Source: an uncultured Bacilli bacterium (GTDB lineage: Bacteria > Bacillota_I > Bacilli_A > RFN20 > CAG-826). Taken from it: DNA of 36,440 nt. Made by a program: the position numbers and the translations under genes. The stretch covers positions 1 to 36,440 of the forward strand of contig CALVXH010000008.1 in the NCBI GenBank assembly GCA_944368945.1. Direction: 5' to 3'. Of this stretch, positions 1-7,630 are shown one piece after another; position 1 is the first letter of the stretch, and each line of letters starts with the position of its first letter. The notes beneath the pieces are model-generated. The model was given only the letters and a program-made list of their open reading frames with translations. It made no database searches and was not told the origin of the DNA.

Positions 1-37
1 ATTATTATAACATTTTTAAGCCACGATGTCACGATAT

Positions 38-66
38 ATTTAATAGAATTTTAATTATTTTGTCAA
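38..66 (-). promoter_or_regulatory. Predicted minus-strand promoter reading out of the window
   Basis: Read on the minus strand, 66-61 is a perfect TTGACA -35 box. A 17-base spacer leads to TTAAAT (43-38), a 4/6 match to the -10 consensus. Transcription would start near position 31, inside the tandem CACGAT motifs, and run off the left edge of the window. The gene served is not visible. Confidence 0.45.
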
Positions 67-84
67 GACATTAGAAACATAAAA

Positions 85-108
85 AAACAACGCATTTTAT
101 CGTTGTTT
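85..108 (-). terminator. Terminator-like hairpin in the first intergenic region
   Basis: An 8-bp perfect stem (85-92 with 101-108) has an 8-base loop. On the minus strand it is followed by a run of seven T (87-81), as in intrinsic terminators; on the plus strand the following T-run is weak. No minus-strand gene lies just upstream of it, so it may be an attenuator or a remnant. Confidence 0.35.
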
Positions 109-300
109 CATAACATTTTATCAAAAGGGAAGTTCTAAATTTTTATCGTGGCTTTTTCTAAAGACGGGATTTTATTATTAACCAATATTAATTAGCAATA
201 AAAAGCGAAAAGCATATTTAATACTAACGTAATTTATAAATATGATATTGAAATATAAAAAATAAGTTTTAGAATTTTTAAAGTTAGGAAGTGACTAGGT

Positions 301-1236
301 ATGTATTTAGTTTTAGCTTTATTAAGTGCTTTCTTTGCTGGAGTTGTTAGCATTCTTTCAAAAATAGGAATGAAAGATATAGATAGTGATGTTGGAACAT
401 TTTTAAGGACAATAGTAGTTTTAATATTTACCTGGATAATGGTTTTTGTTTCTAATCAATTTGATTTTAGCGCTTTTGATTGGTTTAATACTTTATTTTT
501 AATCTTATCTGGTTTAGCGACCGGTTTAAGTTGGATTTTTTATTTTAAGGCTCTTCAACTTGGCAACGCTAATAAGGTAGCACCAATTGATAAAAGTAGT
601 ATTGTTTTAACAATCTTGTTTGCCTTTTTAATATTAAATGAAGCGATTGGATTAAATAATATTTTAGGAGTTATCTTCATTACATTAGGAACATTTTTAA
701 TGATTGAAAAGAAAGATATTAAAGAAAATGAAAACACAAATAAATCGAAAAGATGGATTATATATGCAATATTAAGTGCCGTTTTTGCAGCGTTAACATC
801 TATTTTAGGGAAAATTGGAGTTAGTGATTTACCATCAAATTTGGCGACAGCAATTAGAACGATTGTAGTTTTAATTTTTGCGTTTTTTATAATTTTAGGA
901 AAAAGAAAACTTAAAGAAATAAAAAAAGTTACTGTTAAGGATTCAATCTTTTTAATACTTTCTGGAATAGCAACTGGATTAAGTTGGTTATGCTATTATG
1001 GAGCATTAAAAAGTGGAATAACTAATGTTGTAGTTTCAATTGATAAACTCTCAATTGTTTTTACAGTTATTTTTGCTTTTATCTTTTTAAAAGAGAAGTG
1101 TTCAATAAAATATTTAATCGGACTCGTGATATTAGTAGCAGGTACTTTAATTATTGTATTTGTACCATCTGTATTTGAATTTAAAATCTGGGGTGATTTT
1201 AGTATTGAATCAAGCTTTCTATTAAATATAAAATAA
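301..1236 (+). CDS. EamA/DMT-superfamily transporter
   Basis: A 311-residue inner-membrane protein with about ten hydrophobic helices arranged as two homologous EamA halves. The halves match each other clearly: SGLATGLSW in the first and SGIATGLSW in the second, each followed by a short loop and an IDK motif. The family (drug/metabolite transporters) exports or takes up small metabolites; the substrate cannot be told. An AGGAAG ribosome site at 286-291 supports the ATG. The last about 25 residues form an unusual hydrophobic tail after the final helix. The MazG-type gene follows after 4 bases and is probably co-transcribed. Confidence 0.9.
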   Translation: MYLVLALLSAFFAGVVSILSKIGMKDIDSDVGTFLRTIVVLIFTWIMVFVSNQFDFSAFDWFNTLFLILSGLATGLSWIFYFKALQLGNANKVAPIDKSSIVLTILFAFLILNEAIGLNNILGVIFITLGTFLMIEKKDIKENENTNKSKRWIIYAILSAVFAALTSILGKIGVSDLPSNLATAIRTIVVLIFAFFIILGKRKLKEIKKVTVKDSIFLILSGIATGLSWLCYYGALKSGITNVVVSIDKLSIVFTVIFAFIFLKEKCSIKYLIGLVILVAGTLIIVFVPSVFEFKIWGDFSIESSFLLNIK

Positions 1237-1240
1237 GACT

Positions 1241-1570
1241 ATGGAAAAATTAGATTATATAAAACAAGAAATAGATAACTTTGTAAAAGAGAGAGATTGG
1301 GAGAAATTTCATACTCCTGAGAATTTAGCTAAAAGCATATCAATTGAAGCTAATGAATTATTAGAGTGCTTTCAATGGGACAATGATAATTTTGATTTAG
1401 AAGCAGTTAAAGAAGAACTTGCTGATGTATTTAATTATTGTTTTCAACTCGCAAGTGTATTAAATCTTGATATCACTAAAATTATATTAGATAAAATGGA
1501 GAAAAATAGAAAAAAGTATCCAATAGAAAAAGCAAAAGGTGTTTCTACTAAATACGATAAATTAAAGTAA
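1241..1570 (+). CDS. MazG-type nucleotide pyrophosphohydrolase
   Basis: A 109-residue all-alpha enzyme of the MazG/iMazG superfamily, which hydrolyses (deoxy)nucleoside triphosphates to monophosphate and pyrophosphate, often as house-cleaning of aberrant nucleotides. The Mg-binding pattern is visible: ExxE at residues 36-39 and ExxD (EELAD) at 59-62. The length fits the short single-domain class (MazG-like/RS21-C6 type). It starts 4 bases after the EamA gene and has no clear ribosome site of its own, so translational coupling is likely. Its stop lies one base from the end of the convergent permease gene, leaving no room for a terminator. Confidence 0.85.
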   Translation: MEKLDYIKQEIDNFVKERDWEKFHTPENLAKSISIEANELLECFQWDNDNFDLEAVKEELADVFNYCFQLASVLNLDITKIILDKMEKNRKKYPIEKAKGVSTKYDKLK

Positions 1571-1571
1571 A

Positions 1572-2873
1572 TTAAATTATACAGATTAATCCTGTGCCAA
1601 CGATTAATAAAAGTAATCCAATAGGAGCATATTTTAAGTAAGTTAAATAACTTATTTTTTCGCCGTTTTCTTTACATATTCTCATAAACATAAGGCTGGA
1701 TAAAGCTCCACATGGAGTGATTAAAGCACAAACATTACTTGCTAAAATACATGCATATACATTATTTAAATTTGTTGTATTAGAAGCATTTAAAATATCA
1801 CTAAATAATAGAGCCATTGGGACATTATTAACTAAATTAGCACTTAATGCACTAGTGATACCATAAGTAAATACTTGTAAATTTTGATCTTGAATTTTTG
1901 CGAATAAATTACCAATTTCAGAAAGTAAAGGAGTTTCATTTAAAGCAGAAATTATAATAAACATTGAAGTTAAAAATGGGATAAATTCATAAGGCAAAGT
2001 TTTAAGTGGCTTAGTAAAATAGATTCTATCTTTCTTTTTAATAAAGCAATATGCTAAAGCGATTACTAAGTCAAAAATAGCAAAGCCTAATGTAATCATA
2101 TACATTTCAATGCTTATGACATTACTAAGAATTAATAAAACTGTAGTTCCACCTAGGGCAACTAAACCAATCATAAGTAAAAATCTATCTTTAATTGGTT
2201 CTTTATTAACATTAGGAATAATTTTAACCTTTAAATCTTTATAAAATACAAGTACTAATACTAAATAAAGAACAACCATTAATATTAAAGTAATTGGAGT
2301 CATTTTTTTAAAGTAATCAAAGTAGGTTACATCATAAAATGATCCTAAATATAGATTAGAAACATTAGTTGTCAAAAATGTTGTAGATAAGGTATTTAAA
2401 ACAAAACACACCATCATTAAATAAGGTAGTGCTTTAGCTTTACATGCTCTAGCAAAATAAATAATAATAGGAGTAACGATGATGATAATGTCATTATTAG
2501 TAGCAATCGTTAATATTGAAATTAAAAAGTAAAAAATGGTAAATAAGATAAATTGATTACCTTTACCAATTGCACTAACTCTCGTAGCTAAGTAGTCGAA
2601 TAAACCAACTGCATCTAAAAATTTAGATATAAATGTTAGTGACAAAAATAGAACGATAATTTTCAAAGGGTTTGTACTATTATTTTCAATAAATAACTTT
2701 AATATATCTCCATCACTAGGAATGTGAGTTAATAAAATTAAGATTGCTCCAACTAAAGTAATCATCCAATACGTATCTAGTTTCTTTGATTTTATTTTGG
2801 CTTGTGGAAAAAGAAAAAATGAAAGAGTCATTAAAAGAATAGTTAAGCCGCTAATAATAAAAGTTGATATCAT
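1572..2873 (-). CDS. ArsB/NhaD-type (SLC13-like) anion or ion permease
   Basis: A 433-residue polytopic protein with about eleven to twelve helices and the paired re-entrant-loop architecture of the ion transporter superfamily. The stretches ATNNDIIIIVTPI (first half) and LVNNVPMALLF (second half) correspond to the conserved Asn/Pro motifs of ArsB/NhaD proteins. Members export arsenite, exchange Na+/H+, or take up di- and tricarboxylates; which applies here is unknown. No arsR or arsC is adjacent, which argues weakly against a dedicated arsenic operon. No good ribosome site is near the ATG: an AAAAGG lies about 18 bases upstream, too far for usual spacing. Confidence 0.8.
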   Translation of the reverse strand: MISTFIISGLTILLMTLSFFLFPQAKIKSKKLDTYWMITLVGAILILLTHIPSDGDILKLFIENNSTNPLKIIVLFLSLTFISKFLDAVGLFDYLATRVSAIGKGNQFILFTIFYFLISILTIATNNDIIIIVTPIIIYFARACKAKALPYLMMVCFVLNTLSTTFLTTNVSNLYLGSFYDVTYFDYFKKMTPITLILMVVLYLVLVLVFYKDLKVKIIPNVNKEPIKDRFLLMIGLVALGGTTVLLILSNVISIEMYMITLGFAIFDLVIALAYCFIKKKDRIYFTKPLKTLPYEFIPFLTSMFIIISALNETPLLSEIGNLFAKIQDQNLQVFTYGITSALSANLVNNVPMALLFSDILNASNTTNLNNVYACILASNVCALITPCGALSSLMFMRICKENGEKISYLTYLKYAPIGLLLLIVGTGLICII

Positions 2874-3010
2874 ACGATTTAAGATTTTAAACCTTTTAAA
2901 TGAAAGTGAGAAGAGTTAATTATTTTTATGCAATAAAATATATTAAAGAATAAAGCATTACTCTTTTAATCTAACTTTTTAGAATTTAAAATTTAAATAA
3001 TGAAAAATAG

Positions 3011-3058
3011 TTTTTGCTATGTTAAAAATATGTTTATATTTGTTTTTAATAGCAAAAA
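3011..3058. promoter_or_regulatory. 10-bp inverted repeat, possible operator
   Basis: TTTTTGCTAT at 3011-3020 is repeated in perfect inverse at 3049-3058 with 28 bases between, in the 218-base gap between the divergent permease and CoADR-rhodanese genes. Its place just upstream of the redox enzyme suggests a two-half-site operator or a leader hairpin. I recognise no specific regulator. The rest of the gap (2874-3010) shows only AT-rich promoter-like sequence. Confidence 0.35.
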
Positions 3059-3091
3059 TCTCGCAAAATTAAGTTATTTTAGGAGAAAAAT

Positions 3092-4732
3092 ATGAAATAT
3101 GTTATTGTTGGAGGAGTTGCAGGTGGAGCTAGTTTTGCTTGCCGATTAAGAAGACTTGATGAAAAAGCAGAGATAGTAATTTATGAAAAAACTAACTTTG
3201 TATCGTATGCTAATTGCGGATTACCTTATTATGTATCTTCATTAATTAATGATAAAAATAAATTAACATTACAAACCCCAATGAGTTTAAAAGCTAGATT
3301 CAATATCGATGTATTTGTTAATCATGAAGTCATTTCTATTGATAAAGATAATAAAACAATTAAAGTTAAAAATTTAAATAACAATGAAATCATAACCACT
3401 AATTATGATAAGTTAATTTTATCTCCGGGAGCTGAGGCAATTAAGTTAACGGAAAATAGCAAGCGTATTTTTGAATTAAAAACTGTTGAAGATAGTTATC
3501 GTCTTAAAGATTTTATCGTAAATAATAATGTAAAAAGTGCGACAATCATTGGTGGAGGTTTCATTGGCTTAGAAATTTTAGAGAATTTAGTAGAAAGCAA
3601 TATTAAAGTAACTTTACTTGAAGGTAAAGACCACGTTTTAGCTAATCTTGATAAAGAAATGGCTTCATTTGTACATCATGAATTAAGAAATCATGGTGTT
3701 AATTTAAAACTTAATACTTTAGTTACTAAAATTGAAGAAACAAGTGATAAAGTTGTTGTTTCTTCGAAAGAAGAAACATTTACTTCTGATATTTTAATTC
3801 AGGCAGTAGGAGTTAAACCTAATTCTAAATTAGCCATAGATGCTAAGCTTGATTTAGATATTAAAAATACTATTAAAGTAAATGATAACTTTAATACCTC
3901 TGATAAAGACATATTTGCTATAGGAGATGTTATTGCGTTAGATTCATTTTTAGACAATTCAAGAGTAAATATTCCTTTAGCTGGAATTGCTAATAAAGAA
4001 GGCAGAGAACTTGCTAGTTTTTTAAAATTAGGAACGTTTAATAAAGTAAAACCTTTAGGAACTTCTATATTAAAAATCTTTTCTTTAGCTGCTGGATCAA
4101 CAGGTTTTAATGAAGAACAATTAAAGTTAAAAAAGATAAATTATGATAAAGTATATTTATCTCCAGCAAATCATGCAACTTATTATCCAGGTGCTAGTTT
4201 ATTAACTATTAAAGTACTATTTAATAAAGAAAATTATGAACTTTTAGGTGCTCAAATTATAGGTAATAGTGGAGTTGATAAAAGAATTGATGTTTTAGCA
4301 ACTGCTATCAGATTTAAAGCAAAAGCTTATGAACTTACAGATCTTGAATTATCATATGCTCCACCATTTGGTTCAGCTAAAGATCCAATTAATATGATTG
4401 GTTATTTAGTTGAAAACTTGAAAAATAACTTAGTTAAGCAAGTTTTTATTGAAAATATACCATCTTTAATTAAAAATGATTCATATATGATAATTGATGT
4501 AAGAACTCCTGATGAATATCATTTAGGTCATATCCCTACTAGCATTAATATTCCATTAGATAACTTAAGAGAACGTTTAAATGAAATTGATAAAACTAAA
4601 AAGGTTTGTTTAATTTGTCATAGTGCTTTAAGGAGCTACATAGGATGTAGAATATTAACTCAAAATGGATTTGATGTTTGCCATTTAAGTGGAGGATATA
4701 GATTATATAGTTCATATATTAATGACAAATAA
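3092..4732 (+). CDS. CoA-disulfide reductase-rhodanese fusion (FAD/NAD(P)H-dependent)
   Basis: A 546-residue fusion. Residues 1-about 445 are a pyridine-nucleotide disulfide oxidoreductase of the single-cysteine class: FAD-binding GGVAGG near residue 8, the redox Cys42 in YANCGLPYY, an NAD(P)-binding GGGFIGLE near 155, and the second FAD site FAIGD near 275. Residues about 455-546 are a rhodanese domain (IDVRTPDEYHLGHI) with its active Cys509 in CHSALRS. The family reduces CoA disulfide, CoA persulfide or polysulfide, and the rhodanese supplies or accepts sulfane sulfur. An AGGAG ribosome site precedes the ATG. It is monocistronic and ends at a strong terminator. Confidence 0.92.
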   Translation: MKYVIVGGVAGGASFACRLRRLDEKAEIVIYEKTNFVSYANCGLPYYVSSLINDKNKLTLQTPMSLKARFNIDVFVNHEVISIDKDNKTIKVKNLNNNEIITTNYDKLILSPGAEAIKLTENSKRIFELKTVEDSYRLKDFIVNNNVKSATIIGGGFIGLEILENLVESNIKVTLLEGKDHVLANLDKEMASFVHHELRNHGVNLKLNTLVTKIEETSDKVVVSSKEETFTSDILIQAVGVKPNSKLAIDAKLDLDIKNTIKVNDNFNTSDKDIFAIGDVIALDSFLDNSRVNIPLAGIANKEGRELASFLKLGTFNKVKPLGTSILKIFSLAAGSTGFNEEQLKLKKINYDKVYLSPANHATYYPGASLLTIKVLFNKENYELLGAQIIGNSGVDKRIDVLATAIRFKAKAYELTDLELSYAPPFGSAKDPINMIGYLVENLKNNLVKQVFIENIPSLIKNDSYMIIDVRTPDEYHLGHIPTSINIPLDNLRERLNEIDKTKKVCLICHSALRSYIGCRILTQNGFDVCHLSGGYRLYSSYINDK

Positions 4733-4770
4733 AAGTACCTTCGCTTTACCTGCGAAGGTACTTCTTAATT
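4733..4770. terminator. Bidirectional intrinsic terminator
   Basis: A 12-bp perfect stem (4733-4744 with 4752-4763) with a 7-base loop starts directly after the CoADR-rhodanese stop codon and is followed by TTCTTAATTT. It sits between convergent genes and can serve both strands. Confidence 0.85.
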
Positions 4771-4785
4771 TAATTAATGATTTTA

Positions 4786-5490
4786 TTATTCTTCGTTCTT
4801 TAACGAATCTTCGTCTTCCATTTTTTCTTCTTTTTCACAATTTGATTCACATTCACATGTTTTACATTTAAATGGACATTTTATAAAATCATATTCACTA
4901 AATACAGCAAGTGCGAAACCAATAAATGTAGCAAAGAATAAGAAGACTAAGAAAGGCATCGAAAGAGCATCAACACCTGGACATGATGCGATTAGTAATA
5001 CAAAAAATATGGCGTAAGCTAAGATAATAATTAGTTTTTTATTTTTAATTTTTGGTGTATTAACTATAGATAAAACTAATAATACTGTTACTATTAAAGT
5101 AAAAATTAAAGTTGCAACAAATTGGTATCCAATTGAATAATTGGTTGATGTATTAGTGCAATAAAAGATCAATGAAATTATGGAAGATAATAAAGAAGTA
5201 CCAATGTACATTAAAAACAAAATTAAACTAGTTGTTACTACTTTTTCTCTACTTGCTATTTCACCTTTAGTTACTTTAAGAATAGTTTTAATAGACATTA
5301 TAATAGTGATTACACTAACTATTAATTGTAAAATTATACTTACGAGGCTACTCCATAATTGATCTATATAGTGAACATAACTATCAATAGAAGTTAAAAA
5401 TGATGATAGCAAATTCACTAGCAAGATAAAAAAAGCAAAAGCAAATAAGCTAAAAAACGAGATTGATAAAATTTTGGCTGTTTTATTCAT
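4786..5490 (-). CDS. Polytopic membrane protein with Cys-rich acidic tail, function unknown
   Basis: A 234-residue protein that I do not recognise. About six hydrophobic segments are visible (roughly 8-32, 47-70, 86-110, 121-146, 152-170, 177-197). The C-terminal tail is hydrophilic and starts with five cysteines in the spacing C-x3-C-x2-C-x-C-x3-C within KCPFKCKTCECESNCEKEE, then ends strongly acidic. The cysteines could bind metal or be redox-active in the cytoplasm; this is inference. A good GAGAGGAAC ribosome site lies just upstream of the ATG. It is monocistronic and convergent with the CoADR-rhodanese gene, sharing its terminator. Confidence 0.75.
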   Translation of the reverse strand: MNKTAKILSISFFSLFAFAFFILLVNLLSSFLTSIDSYVHYIDQLWSSLVSIILQLIVSVITIIMSIKTILKVTKGEIASREKVVTTSLILFLMYIGTSLLSSIISLIFYCTNTSTNYSIGYQFVATLIFTLIVTVLLVLSIVNTPKIKNKKLIIILAYAIFFVLLIASCPGVDALSMPFLVFLFFATFIGFALAVFSEYDFIKCPFKCKTCECESNCEKEEKMEDEDSLKNEE

Positions 5491-5593
5491 AATATTGTTC
5501 CTCTCTATTTTTATGATAACATGAGATTTTAAATTTAATAAATAAAATTAGGTAAACTATCGAATTTGTTATTCTTTTATCCTGTTTTTGTAA

Positions 5594-5599
5594 TAAAAT
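5594..5599 (+). promoter_or_regulatory. -10 element of a probable leaderless carboxylesterase mRNA
   Basis: TAAAAT at 5594-5599 ends 6 bases before the ATG at 5606, so the expected transcription start coincides with the start codon. No Shine-Dalgarno sequence is present. The -35 is weak (TTGTTA at 5566-5571 is too distant). Confidence 0.4.
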
Positions 5600-5605
5600 A
5601 AGAAT

Positions 5606-6922
5606 ATGAAACAAATTATAAAAGTTAATAATACTTCATTTATTGGATACTTAAATAATGATTGTTTTGAATTTAAAGGAATTAGGTATGCTGATTCTAA
5701 AAGATTTGATGTACCACATCCTTATAACTATAAAGATTCAATAGTGGATTTAAAAGATGACTCTCCAATTTGCTATCAAGGACATTCAAAAATTGAAAGT
5801 TTTATAACTGGAAATTCATATGCTATTTTTATGCAAGTAGAAAATCCTCAATTTTTATCTATAACAATACCTAAAGATACTAATAAAAATTCTCTGCTTC
5901 CTGTTATGGTTTTTATACATGGTGGGACTTTTAGACATGGTGGTTGTGACTCCCCAAGTTATAATAGAACTTATTTAGTTAAAGAAAATAATATTATAGT
6001 AATTGGTATAAATTATAGGCTAGGTGCTTTTGGCTTTTCTAGAGATTTAAATAAAAACTATGCAAATCTAGGACTTTTAGATATTATTGAAGGATTAAAG
6101 TGGATTAAAAACAATATTAAATTTTTTAATGGTGACCCTAATAATATAACTATTTTTGGCCAATCTTCTGGAGGAGAAGCAGTTAAAGCAATTGTTCTTT
6201 CAAATGATACTTTAGACTTATATAAAAGAGTCATAATTCAAAGCGCTCCTAGTGGAACAATGCATCATAGAGAAAACGTTGATAAATATATTTTAGATGG
6301 AATAAATAGTCTAAACGAAAACGCTTCAGCAATTGATATTTTAGAAAAGCAAGAAGAGTTAAATAGTTCATATAAAAGTAATGATAATGATAAGTTTTTA
6401 ATTTATGGACCTCATTATGGAATTTATCCTTTAGTAGATAAAAAAGAAATAAATTTAAAAATTATTGAAGCAAGTAAAAATCATGAACTTTTAATTGGCT
6501 ATAATTCTAGAGAAGTTTCGGTTTATTTAAGAAATTCTAAAACAATTAGAAACTTATCTAAAAGAGCAATTACCAAAAAGATAATAGAAAAAGGCATCGA
6601 GATTAAAGATGATCAACTTTTTACTAAGGATGCCATTGATTTTTATAAAAAATTTAAAAAGAATCAGCCTAATACATATTTATATAAATTATATTGGCAA
6701 GAAGGCGAATCTTTTTTAGGTGGATGCCATGGAATAGAGTTTTTACTTTTATTTGGAGCTAGTGATGGAACGGCAAATGAATTAATGAAAGATTATACTA
6801 TTGAAGACATAATAGAAATTGGTAAGCCATTAAGAAAATTATGGGCTGATTTTGCTAAAACTGGAAAAGTAGAAGTTAATGAAATACCTTCTATTTTAAA
6901 GATAGATGAGAAAGTTAAATAA
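5606..6922 (+). CDS. Type B carboxylesterase-family hydrolase
   Basis: A 438-residue alpha/beta hydrolase that cleaves carboxylic esters. The oxyanion motif HGGTF is at 105-109, and the family block GINYRLGAFGF follows near 134-144. The nucleophile is Ser187 in GQSSG (185-189). An acidic triad candidate lies in GYNSREVS, and the His sits in GGCHGIEF. It is shorter than typical members (about 500 residues), mainly by loss of C-terminal decoration. No signal peptide is seen, so it is probably cytoplasmic. It heads a same-strand run with the HAD, MFS and glycerophosphodiesterase genes. The absent ribosome site and adjacent -10 point to a leaderless message. Confidence 0.88.
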   Translation: MKQIIKVNNTSFIGYLNNDCFEFKGIRYADSKRFDVPHPYNYKDSIVDLKDDSPICYQGHSKIESFITGNSYAIFMQVENPQFLSITIPKDTNKNSLLPVMVFIHGGTFRHGGCDSPSYNRTYLVKENNIIVIGINYRLGAFGFSRDLNKNYANLGLLDIIEGLKWIKNNIKFFNGDPNNITIFGQSSGGEAVKAIVLSNDTLDLYKRVIIQSAPSGTMHHRENVDKYILDGINSLNENASAIDILEKQEELNSSYKSNDNDKFLIYGPHYGIYPLVDKKEINLKIIEASKNHELLIGYNSREVSVYLRNSKTIRNLSKRAITKKIIEKGIEIKDDQLFTKDAIDFYKKFKKNQPNTYLYKLYWQEGESFLGGCHGIEFLLLFGASDGTANELMKDYTIEDIIEIGKPLRKLWADFAKTGKVEVNEIPSILKIDEKVK

Positions 6923-6981
6923 ATGTTAATAATTCTTATGATTTATTGATTAAAAGAAAGGTCTAAATTAAAATTTTGAAT

Positions 6982-7617
6982 ATGAAACGAGCTATATTTT
7001 TCGATCTTGATGGTACTTTATGGGATGCTATTGAAGAAATTAAAGATAGCTATAATGAAGCTATGAAAGTGAATAACTTAAAATATAGTTTTGATTATAA
7101 GACTGTCAAATCTTTTATGGGCTTAACCCCTTTAGAAACAGTGAGACTTGCTTTTAATGATGTTAGTGAGAAAGAAGGCTTAAGATATTTTGATATATGT
7201 TTTAAATATGAAATTAAGTATTTATCTTCTCATCCAGGTAAACTTTATCCTAGTGAATTTGAAGTATTAAGCCTATTATCAAAAACTTATCCACTTTATA
7301 TAGTTTCTAACGCTGATAAAGGTTATATTGAAAATTATTTAAATAACTATGATAAAAATCATTGTTTTAGTGGGCATTTATGTGCAGGAGATACATCATT
7401 AGATAAAGCAGAAAATATACGATTTTTAATGAAAAAAGAGGGAATTGACGAAGTAATTTATGTAGGAGACACTTTAAAAGATTTAAAGGAGTGTGAAAAA
7501 GCTAATGTCAATTTTATTCATGCTAGTTATGGATTTGGTGTAATTAATAATCCTAAATATAAGATTAATTCATTAGGTGAACTACCTAATGTTGTTAATA
7601 AAATTTTTACTAAATAG
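6982..7617 (+). CDS. HAD-superfamily phosphatase (phosphoglycolate phosphatase-like)
   Basis: A 211-residue HAD hydrolase with all four motifs: nucleophile and acid/base Asp8 and Asp10 in FFDLDGTL, a Ser in YIVSNAD, a Lys in SLDKAENI, and the acidic pair in VGDTLKDL. A helical cap between motifs I and II (subclass C1) is typical of Gph/PGMB-like phosphatases. Substrates of this group are small phosphate esters and cannot be read from sequence. I chose ATG 6982 because the protein then begins with the canonical MKRAIFFDLDGTL. A TTG six bases earlier (6976) is closer to AAAGAAAGG (6953-6961) and is a possible alternative. Confidence 0.88.
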   Translation: MKRAIFFDLDGTLWDAIEEIKDSYNEAMKVNNLKYSFDYKTVKSFMGLTPLETVRLAFNDVSEKEGLRYFDICFKYEIKYLSSHPGKLYPSEFEVLSLLSKTYPLYIVSNADKGYIENYLNNYDKNHCFSGHLCAGDTSLDKAENIRFLMKKEGIDEVIYVGDTLKDLKECEKANVNFIHASYGFGVINNPKYKINSLGELPNVVNKIFTK

Positions 7618-7630
7618 AAAGGATTAAGTT

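Larger units (their letters stand above)
22..150. promoter_or_regulatory. Three CACGAT/ATCGTG motifs around a divergent promoter region
   Basis: CACGAT occurs at 22-27 and again at 30-35 as a direct repeat, and its inverse ATCGTG at 145-150. The outer copies extend to a 10-bp perfect inverted repeat (18-27 with 145-154). The tandem pair lies at the predicted start site of a minus-strand promoter (-35 at 61-66). This arrangement suggests operators for a regulator of the gene to the left of the window, perhaps also of the EamA gene. The function is inferred; alternatively the 10-bp repeat closes a folded RNA. Confidence 0.4.
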
